Part shown: piece by piece, positions 57,831 to 64,000 of the stretch | Numbering within the stretch: the first letter of the stretch is position 1 | Layout of the letters: every line of letters begins with the position of its first letter | Assembly: GCF_000153305.1 (NCBI RefSeq) | Contig: NZ_CH724107.1 | Location: 1,671,806 to 1,735,805, forward strand | DNA length: 64,000 nt | Source: Oceanicola granulosus HTCC2516 | GTDB taxonomy: Bacteria > Pseudomonadota > Alphaproteobacteria > Rhodobacterales > Rhodobacteraceae | Direction: 5' to 3' | Made by a program: the position numbers and the translations under genes | The notes under the pieces: generated by a model | The model's input: only the letters and a program-made list of their open reading frames with translations | Databases searched by the model: none | Told to the model about the DNA's origin: nothing

Positions 57831-59303
57831 ATGGCGGACAGGCCGCTTCTCATACGCACCCGGATCGCGCTCGTCGCGGCGCTGATGGCGATCGCCGCGT
57901 GGCTGGTGCTGCAACAGCCCGCGCTGCTCGCGGCCGCGTTCCTGCTGCCGGCAATGCTCGCGATCGGCAGCGATGGGCGGCTCCGCGCGCAGGAGGCGGA
58001 CGCGCTGACGGGCCTGCTGCGCCACGACGGCCTCTGCCGTGTGCTCGACGCGGAGGACGGGGCGCACACGCGCGGCGCGCTGGTGCTCGAGATGGACGGC
58101 TGGCAGGCGCTCGAGGAGCGGCTCGAGCGGGCCGAGCTCGACCGGCTCCTCGCCGTGCTGGGCCAAAGGCTGCGGCTCGCGGTGCGCGGCGGCGACCATT
58201 GCGCCCGCTTCGAGGGGCCGACCTTCGCCGTCGGCCTGCCGCCCTCGCCCGATCTGGGCGCGGCAGCGGCGGAGCGGCTGGCGCGGCGGGTGCAGGAGGT
58301 GCTCGCGCAGCCGCTGAGGTTGGGCGACGACGCGTTCCGCCCCTCCCTCTCGCTCGGGCTGGCGCTCTCGTGCGACGGCGCGAGGGCCGATGCCGCGGCG
58401 CTGCTCCAGGCGGCCCGGCTGGCGCAGATCGAGGCCGCCCGCGCCGGTCCGGGGGAGGTGCGCCGCTACGGTCCGAACATGCAGGAGCGCGTCGCGCGCC
58501 GCGAGGTGATGGTGCGCGACCTGTCCCGCGCGCTCGCGGCGGGCGAGATCGGCGTGCAGTTCCAGCCGCAGATCGAGCTGGCGAGCGATGCCGTCACCGG
58601 CTTCGAGGCGCTGGCGCGGTGGACGTCGGCCGAGCTCGGTCCGGTGCCGCCGCCCGAATTTCTCGCCGCCGCGCGGCAGGCGGGGCTGGTGGAGCGGCTC
58701 GGCCAGACGATCCTCGACGAGGCGCTGCGCGCCCTCGCCGGCTGGGATGCCGTGGGGCTCCCCGTGCCGGCGGTCGCGGTGAACCTCAGCGCCGAAGAGC
58801 TGCGCGATCCCGGCCTCGTCGACCGCGTCGCCTTCACCCTCGCCCGCCATGACCTCGCGCCGGGGCGGCTGACGATCGAGGTGCTCGAGACGGTCGTGTC
58901 GGAGCCGGACGGCGCGGCGGCGGAGACGCTCCACGCGCTCGCCCGCCTCGGCTGCCGCATCGATCTCGACGATTTCGGCACTGGGCACGCATCGATCACC
59001 TCCATCCGCCGCTTCCCCGTCGACCGGATCAAGATCGACCGCTCCTTCGTCGCCTCCGTCGATACCGAGATCGAGCAACGCGGGATGATGGAGGCGATCC
59101 TGACCATGGCCGACCGGCTTGGCCTCGACACGCTGGCGGAAGGGGTCGAGACGCCGGAGGAGCTCGCCGCGCTGCGCGAGCTCGGGTGCCGGCAGGCGCA
59201 GGGCTTCCTGATCGCCCGGCCGATGCCCGCCGAGGCCGCGCGCGCCTGGCTGGAGAGCCGGCCGGAGGCGCGGCGGGAGGTGCGGCGACGACGGACCGGC
59301 TAG
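57831..59303 (+). CDS. EAL-domain c-di-GMP phosphodiesterase with degenerate GGDEF domain
   Basis: The 490-residue protein has two N-terminal membrane helices (about residues 10-45) and a GGDEF-type domain (about 60-195). The GGDEF signature in that domain is replaced by E-G-P-T-F (RFEGPTFAV). The EAL domain (about 225-475) keeps [35 protein letters not shown] and EGVETPEEL. It therefore probably degrades c-di-GMP, with the GGDEF part as a regulatory or GTP-sensing module. It sits between ttcA and yidC, an unusual place for a signalling gene. Confidence 0.92.
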   Translation: MADRPLLIRTRIALVAALMAIAAWLVLQQPALLAAAFLLPAMLAIGSDGRLRAQEADALTGLLRHDGLCRVLDAEDGAHTRGALVLEMDGWQALEERLERAELDRLLAVLGQRLRLAVRGGDHCARFEGPTFAVGLPPSPDLGAAAAERLARRVQEVLAQPLRLGDDAFRPSLSLGLALSCDGARADAAALLQAARLAQIEAARAGPGEVRRYGPNMQERVARREVMVRDLSRALAAGEIGVQFQPQIELASDAVTGFEALARWTSAELGPVPPPEFLAAARQAGLVERLGQTILDEALRALAGWDAVGLPVPAVAVNLSAEELRDPGLVDRVAFTLARHDLAPGRLTIEVLETVVSEPDGAAAETLHALARLGCRIDLDDFGTGHASITSIRRFPVDRIKIDRSFVASVDTEIEQRGMMEAILTMADRLGLDTLAEGVETPEELAALRELGCRQAQGFLIARPMPAEAARAWLESRPEARREVRRRRTG

Positions 59304-59530
59304 GGGCGCGGCCGGACGGCGCAAAATCGCCTGTCGCGGCTCCGGATCGCTCGCGCCGGGAAAAGCGCCAGTCGCACGAGGCACTTCCGCCTCGCCCGGC
59401 CAGGCCCGCGACGCGCCGGAAGCGCGGCGAAAGGACCGCCCCCAGCCTTCCCCCTTGACCTTTGCGCCCTTGAAATGTTGAACGCCCCTGACTTTCCCGA
59501 AGAACACGCGGACAAAGGCGAAGAGGTCGC

Positions 59531-61324
59531 ATGGACGATCAGAACAAGAATCTCATCCTGGCCACCGCGCTCAGTTTCATCGTGATCCTGATCTGGTTCG
59601 TGCTGTTCCCCCCGCCCGAGCAGGCCCCCGGCCTGACCAACGCAGAGGGCGAGGTCGTCGCCCAGGACGACACGGCCCTGCGCGACGAGATGTCGCCCGA
59701 CGGCGCGATCGACGGCACCGCCGCCGGCACCCCGGTCGCGACGCTCGAGCAGGACGCGCCTGTCGAGGCCGCCCGCGTCGCCATCGAGACGCCGCGCCTC
59801 GTCGGCTCGATCAACACCGCCGGCGGCCGCATCGACGACCTGAAGCTCACCGCCTACCACGAGACCCTCGACCCGGACTCGCCGCTCGTGCGGCTGCTCT
59901 CGCCGGGCGGCGAGGAGGCGCAGTATTACGCGCTGCACGGCTGGATCGCGCTCTCGGGCGCCAGCGCCGACGAGGTCCCCGGCGACAGCACCGTCTGGGA
60001 GATCGAGGAGGGCGAGACGCTCACGCCCGACAGCCCCGTCGTGCTGCGCTGGGAGAACGGCGCCGGCCTCGTCTTCCGCAAGACCATCGCCGTCGACGAC
60101 AACTACCTGTTCACCGTCACCCAGTCGGTCGAGAACACCACCGGCGACGCCGTGGAGCTGCGCCCCTACGGCCAGGTGCGCCGCCACGGCCTGCCCGACA
60201 GCCGGCAGTTCTTCATCCTGCACGAGGGCGTCGTGCGGATGGCCGACGGCGAGCTGGAGGAGATCGACTACGACGACCTCCCCGACCTGACCGCCGAGGA
60301 GAGCCGCATCGAGGTCGCCGAGGACGGCTGGGTCGGCTTCACCGACAAGTACTGGATGACGACCCTCGTGCCCGCCTCCGGCACCCCGTTCCGCTCGGTG
60401 GCGCGCGAGGTCAACGGCATCTACCTGACCGAGAGCATCTACCCGCCCGTCGCCGTCGCCGCGGGCGAGACGGTCAGCGCCGAGAGCCACGTATTCGCCG
60501 GCGCCAAGGAGTGGGAGACGATCCGCGCCTACGAGGCCGCCGGCATCGACCGCTTCGTCGATTCGATCGACTGGGGCTGGTTCTTCTTCCTGACCAAGCC
60601 GATCTTCGCGCTGCTGCACTGGCTCAACGGAGTCATCGGCAACATGGGCTGGTCGATCATCGTGCTGACGCTGATCATCAAGGCCGTGCTGTTCCCGCTG
60701 GCCTACAAGTCCTACGCCTCGATGGCCAAGATGAAGGAGCTGCAGCCCGAGATGGAGAAGCTCAAGGAGCGCGCCGGCGACGACCGCCAGGCGCTCCAGA
60801 AGGGCATGATGGAGCTCTACAAGACCAACAAGGTGAACCCGGCTTCGGGCTGCCTGCCGATCCTGCTCCAGATCCCGATCTTCTTCTCGCTCTACAAGGT
60901 GATCTTCGTCACCCTCGAGCTGCGCCACGCGCCCTGGATCGGCTGGATCCGCGACCTCTCCGCGCCCGATCCGAGTTCGATCCTCAACCTGTTCGGCCTG
61001 CTGCCGTGGGACACGCCGGACCCGGGCTCGATCTTCTTCATCTTCAGCCTCGGCGTGCTGCCGATCCTGCTCGGCATCTCCATGTGGCTGCAGCAGAAGC
61101 TGAACCCGGCGCCGCCGGACCCGACGCAGCGGATGATCTTCGCCTGGATGCCCTGGGTGTTCATGTTCATGCTCGGCAGCTTCGCCAGCGGCCTGGTGAT
61201 CTACTGGATCGCCAACAACATGATCACCTTCACCCAGCAGTACCTCATCATGCGCAGCCACGGCTACAAGCCCGACATCCTCGGCAACATCCGGGGCAAG
61301 GGCGCGGCGGCCGCGAAGAAGTGA
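59531..61324 (+). CDS. yidC: Membrane protein insertase YidC
   Basis: The 597-residue protein has an N-terminal helix (LILATALSFIVILIWFVLF), a large periplasmic beta domain (about residues 80-345) and the five-helix insertase core. In the core, LLHWLNGVIGNMGWSIIVLTLIIK, KMKELQPEMEKLKERAGDD and PASGCLPILLQIPIFFSLYK are typical. It inserts membrane proteins alone or with SecYEG. Its stop overlaps the yihA GTG by four bases. Confidence 0.97.
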   Translation: MDDQNKNLILATALSFIVILIWFVLFPPPEQAPGLTNAEGEVVAQDDTALRDEMSPDGAIDGTAAGTPVATLEQDAPVEAARVAIETPRLVGSINTAGGRIDDLKLTAYHETLDPDSPLVRLLSPGGEEAQYYALHGWIALSGASADEVPGDSTVWEIEEGETLTPDSPVVLRWENGAGLVFRKTIAVDDNYLFTVTQSVENTTGDAVELRPYGQVRRHGLPDSRQFFILHEGVVRMADGELEEIDYDDLPDLTAEESRIEVAEDGWVGFTDKYWMTTLVPASGTPFRSVAREVNGIYLTESIYPPVAVAAGETVSAESHVFAGAKEWETIRAYEAAGIDRFVDSIDWGWFFFLTKPIFALLHWLNGVIGNMGWSIIVLTLIIKAVLFPLAYKSYASMAKMKELQPEMEKLKERAGDDRQALQKGMMELYKTNKVNPASGCLPILLQIPIFFSLYKVIFVTLELRHAPWIGWIRDLSAPDPSSILNLFGLLPWDTPDPGSIFFIFSLGVLPILLGISMWLQQKLNPAPPDPTQRMIFAWMPWVFMFMLGSFASGLVIYWIANNMITFTQQYLIMRSHGYKPDILGNIRGKGAAAAKK

Positions 61325-61977
61325 GCGCGCCGCTTCCGTTCCCGCTGGCCGAGCCGCCCGACGCGCCGGAGCGCGAGGCCGGCCGGCGGCTGTTCGCCGG
61401 CGAGGTGACCTTCGTGAAGGGCGTCGTCGCGATGTCGGGCCTGCCCGGCGCCGACCGGCCCGAGGTCTGCTTCGCCGGCCGCTCCAACGTCGGCAAGTCG
61501 ACGCTGATCAACGCCCTCACCGGCCGCAAGGCGCTGGCGCGGGCGTCCAACACGCCCGGGCGGACGCAGGAGATCAACTACTTCGCGCTGGCCGACAGCC
61601 ACTACCTCGTCGACCTGCCCGGCTACGGCTTCGCCAACGCTCCGGTGGCGGTGGTCGCCAAGTGGCAGGCGCTGCTCAAGCAGTACCTGCAGGGTCGCCA
61701 GACCTTGCGCCGGGCCTTCGTGCTGATCGATGCCCGCCACGGCGCCAAGGCGGTGGACGAGGAGATCATGGCGCTGCTCGACAGTGCCGCCGTGACGTTC
61801 CAGTGCGTGCTGACCAAGGCTGACAAGATCAAGGCGAGCGAGCGCGACCGCGTGCTCGACCAGGTCCGCGCCACGCTCGCCAGGCACCCCGCCGCCTACC
61901 CCGAGATCGTGTTGACCTCGTCGGAGAAGGGGGATGGGATCGAGACGCTCCGGGCCATCGTCGCGGGGATCGACTGA
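61321..61977 (+). CDS. yihA: Ribosome biogenesis GTP-binding protein YihA/YsxC (EngB)
   Basis: This 218-residue GTPase has P-loop [13 protein letters not shown] (about residues 58-70), switch [13 protein letters not shown]3 DLPGYGFA, G4 TKAD and G5 TSSEKGDG. It is needed for 50S subunit assembly. The GTG start at 61321 is fixed by the overlap with the yidC stop. Confidence 0.96.
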   Translation: MSAPLPFPLAEPPDAPEREAGRRLFAGEVTFVKGVVAMSGLPGADRPEVCFAGRSNVGKSTLINALTGRKALARASNTPGRTQEINYFALADSHYLVDLPGYGFANAPVAVVAKWQALLKQYLQGRQTLRRAFVLIDARHGAKAVDEEIMALLDSAAVTFQCVLTKADKIKASERDRVLDQVRATLARHPAAYPEIVLTSSEKGDGIETLRAIVAGID

Positions 61978-61987
61978 CGGGACGGAG

Positions 61988-62881
61988 ATGAGGACGCAGA
62001 ACATGGACCGGGACTGGATCGCCACCGCGCGCACGCTGTCGGAGGCGCTGCCCTACCTGCAGCGCTATTCCGGCGCCATCGTCGTCGTGAAGTTCGGCGG
62101 CAACGCCATGGGCGGCGTCGAGGAAATGGCCGACTTCGCCCGCGACATCGTGCTGATGCGCCAGGTCGGGCTGAACCCGGTCGTGGTCCATGGCGGCGGC
62201 CCGATGATCAACGACCTGCTCAAGCGGCTCGGCATCGAATCGCGCTTCGTGCGCGGCAAGCGGGTCACCGACCAGGCCACCGTCGAGGTGGTCGAGATGG
62301 TGCTCACCGGCCTCGTCAACAAGCGCATCGTGCAGGCGATCATGGACGAGGGCGGCCGCGCCGTGGGGCTGTCGGGCAAGGACGACGACCTGATGGTCTG
62401 CGAGGCCGACGACCCCGAGCTCGGCTTCGTCGGCCGGCCGATCGAGATGAACGTCCAGGTGCTGCGCGACCTGTTCGCCGCCGGGATCATCCCGGTGATC
62501 GCGCCGGTGGCGACGGGCATGGACCCCAACGAGACCTTCAACGTCAACGGCGACACCGCCGCGGGCGCCATCGCCGGGGCGCTCAAGGCCGACCGGCTGC
62601 TGCTGCTCACCGACGTGCAGGGGGTCAAGGACAAGGACGGCAACGTCGTCACCCAGCTCTCCCCCGAGGACGTGCGCGCGATGATCGCCGACGGCACCAT
62701 CGCCGGCGGCATGATCCCCAAGGTGGAGACCGCGCTGAAGGCGCTCGACGAGGGCGTGCGCGGCGCGGTGATCTGCGACGGCCGGCTGCCCAACGCGACG
62801 CTGCTCGAGCTGTTCACCGAGTACGGCGCGGGCTCGATCATCCGCTCCACCGAGCCGCGGGTGAAGCCGCGCGGCGCGTGA
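61988..62881 (+). CDS. argB: Acetylglutamate kinase
   Basis: This 297-residue amino-acid kinase has [11 protein letters not shown] (about residues 31-41), [18 protein letters not shown] and the C-terminal [18 protein letters not shown] (arginine-sensing type). It phosphorylates N-acetylglutamate in arginine synthesis. ATG 61988 is preferred; ATG 62003 is possible. Its stop overlaps the next GTG by four bases. Confidence 0.96.
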   Translation: MRTQNMDRDWIATARTLSEALPYLQRYSGAIVVVKFGGNAMGGVEEMADFARDIVLMRQVGLNPVVVHGGGPMINDLLKRLGIESRFVRGKRVTDQATVEVVEMVLTGLVNKRIVQAIMDEGGRAVGLSGKDDDLMVCEADDPELGFVGRPIEMNVQVLRDLFAAGIIPVIAPVATGMDPNETFNVNGDTAAGAIAGALKADRLLLLTDVQGVKDKDGNVVTQLSPEDVRAMIADGTIAGGMIPKVETALKALDEGVRGAVICDGRLPNATLLELFTEYGAGSIIRSTEPRVKPRGA

Positions 62882-63513
62882 CCCTCGCCGAGAGGCTCGC
62901 CGCGGCGGGGCTGTTCGTCTCCGGCACGGTGGAGGTCGCGCCGCAGGACGGGCTGGCGCCGGACGTGCGCCGGCTGCTGCTGCTCTCGCCCGACGAGCCG
63001 CGCTTCTGGGACATCTTCCAGACCGCGCCGGAGGCCGGCGACGGGGCGCCCGACCCGCTCGACCGCTGGTCGGCGCGGGTCATCGGCGGCATCGCCGAGG
63101 CCGAGGGCGCGCACGCCTACTTCCCCTTCGGCGGCCCGCCCTGGCACCCGTTCGTCGGCTGGGCCCTGCGCTCGGGGCGCTCGCACGCGTCGCCGGTGGG
63201 GCTGATGGTGCACGTGGAGGCCGGCCTCTTCGTCTCGTGGCGCGGCGCGCTCGGGGTCGCGGAGGCCCCTGCCCTCGCGCCGGCGCCGTCGCCCTGCCCC
63301 GCCTGCGACAAGCCTTGCCTCTCCGCCTGTCCGGTGGGAGCCTTCGCCTCGGGCACCTACGACGTGCCCCGCTGCAAGGGCTGGCTCGGCCGCCCCGAGG
63401 GCGCGGCCTGCCGCGACGGGGGATGCCTCGTACGGCGCGCCTGCCCGGTGGGACGGGAGCGGCGCCGGCCCGCGCAGTCGGCCTTTCACATGCGAGCCTT
63501 CCATGGCGCTTGA
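62878..63513 (+). CDS. Ferredoxin-like 4Fe-4S protein coupled to argB
   Basis: This 211-residue protein starts at GTG 62878 in the argB stop. The N-terminal 140 residues resemble the nucleotide-binding part of small reductive proteins ([39 protein letters not shown]). A cysteine cluster [13 protein letters not shown] (about residues 140-152) and CKGW / CRDGGC / ACPVG follow, enough for one 4Fe-4S cluster with spare cysteines. I recall such proteins as Rhodobacterales ferredoxins of unknown role, and QueG-like architecture is suggested. Function is not assigned. Confidence 0.7.
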   Translation: MTLAERLAAAGLFVSGTVEVAPQDGLAPDVRRLLLLSPDEPRFWDIFQTAPEAGDGAPDPLDRWSARVIGGIAEAEGAHAYFPFGGPPWHPFVGWALRSGRSHASPVGLMVHVEAGLFVSWRGALGVAEAPALAPAPSPCPACDKPCLSACPVGAFASGTYDVPRCKGWLGRPEGAACRDGGCLVRRACPVGRERRRPAQSAFHMRAFHGA

Positions 63514-64000
63514 CCTGCTCCTGATCCGCCACGCCAAGTCCGACTGGGACGATCCCGACGCCGACGACCACGCGCGCGTGCTCAACCCGCGGGGCCGCCG
63601 CTCGGCGCGGGCCATCGGCCGCTGGCTGGCGGAGCGGGGCGCGCCCGGCGAGGTGCTGTGCTCCGACGCCGCGCGCACGCTCGAGACGTGGGAGCTGATC
63701 GCGGCGGAGCTGCCCGGCGCGCCGCTGTTCCGGGCGCTGCCGGAGCTCTACCTCGCGAGCCCCGCCGTCCTGATGGCGCAGCTCGCCGCGGCCGAGGCCC
63801 GGCGCGTCGCGCTGATCGCGCACAACCCGGGGATCGGCCATCTGGCGAGCTCGCTCGTCCGCGCCCCGGCGGCGCACCCGCGCTACCAGGACTACCCGAC
63901 CTGCGCGACGGCGCTGATCCGCTTCGAGGCGGAGAGCTGGGGAGAGCTGCGGCCGGGCGCGGGACAGGTGGTGGACTTCGTGGTGCCGCGGGAGCTGACG
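63503..64000 (+). CDS. SixA-type histidine phosphatase family protein, 3' truncated
   Basis: From ATG 63503 a frame runs 166 codons to the window end without a stop. It begins [21 protein letters not shown], the R-H-A-K variant of the phosphohistidine phosphatase motif seen in SixA. It continues with VLCSDAARTLETWELI and the second His in LIAHNPGIGHLASSL. Members dephosphorylate phospho-histidine or small phosphate esters. It overlaps the previous gene by 11 bases. Confidence 0.9.
   Translation, partial: MALDLLLIRHAKSDWDDPDADDHARVLNPRGRRSARAIGRWLAERGAPGEVLCSDAARTLETWELIAAELPGAPLFRALPELYLASPAVLMAQLAAAEARRVALIAHNPGIGHLASSLVRAPAAHPRYQDYPTCATALIRFEAESWGELRPGAGQVVDFVVPRELT

Overview
The window is about 70% G+C by eye, packed with operons whose genes overlap by 1-4 bases (ATGA, GTGA, TGATG junctions). 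It looks like an alphaproteobacterium of the Rhodobacterales (Rhodobacter/Roseobacter relatives). The evidence is the gene content and order: sdhC-sdhD-sdhA-(two small lipoproteins)-sdhB, mdh, sucCDAB-lpd, a short malyl-CoA lyase-type thioesterase (Mcl2 type) beside sdh, TauE/SafE plus a TIGR02186-type protein, an HvrA-like H-NS protein, and rpmH-rnpA-yidD-ttcA-yidC-yihA-argB. It is chromosomal. I saw no insertion sequence, prophage, CRISPR array, rRNA or replication origin.

Layout. 1-2.6 kb: a 5'-truncated secreted pseudo-protease, an Nfu-type Fe-S carrier, tsaB and rimI. 2.7-7.9 kb: a BMP-family (purine nucleoside type) ABC importer with an NTF2-like gene inside the operon and a strong internal terminator after the binding-protein gene. 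8-9.8 kb: TauE/SafE exporter with its TIGR02186 partner. 9.8-14.5 kb (minus strand): PlsB-like acyltransferase, a LuxR-type regulator without a luxI, a RecD-like helicase and a short-chain dehydrogenase. 14.8-15.8 kb: H-NS-like gene and deoD. 15.8-22.5 kb (minus): DUF1989 protein, the sdh operon, DUF1737, NnrU, Mcl2-type enzyme. 22.6-40 kb: small exported proteins, TauE/SafE, mdh, then sucC-sucD-sucA-sucB-lpd-rpe. Non-TCA genes are inserted among these: two family-2 glycosyltransferases, a sulfotransferase-like gene, a MAPEG protein and one conspicuously A+T-rich unknown gene.

40-46.2 kb: a catabolic operon for the non-phosphorylating L-arabinose route (sugar dehydrogenase, IlvD-type sugar-acid dehydratase, 2-keto-3-deoxy-acid dehydratase, 2-oxoglutarate semialdehyde dehydrogenase) with a divergent LysR regulator. 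Its end product is 2-oxoglutarate, the substrate of the neighbouring SucAB-Lpd complex. 46.3-49 kb: a frameshifted D-amino-acid-dehydrogenase-like gene that runs without a stop into a GH32 fructosidase. 49.5-56 kb: a CPA1 antiporter with a cyclic-nucleotide-binding tail, tRNA-Arg(ACG), an orphan histidine kinase, and a disulfide-type flavoprotein with a TVP38 membrane partner. 56-64 kb: the rpmH/rnpA/yidD/yidC biogenesis cluster with ttcA, an EAL protein, yihA, argB, a ferredoxin-like gene and a 3'-truncated SixA-type phosphatase.

No gene-free stretch exceeds 300 bases. The longest are 14517-14794 (A+T-richer, upstream of the H-NS gene), 55787-56063 (rpmH promoter), 27664-27893 (sucC control region), 59304-59530 (upstream of yidC, no clear signal) and 30975-31182 (sucD-sucA, G+C-rich, only short palindromes). 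The candidates I find most worth a second look are the A+T-rich gene at 35785-36447, the oxidoreductase-GH32 junction at 46301-48954, the sulfotransferase-like gene between sucC and sucD, and the pseudo-protease at the left edge.
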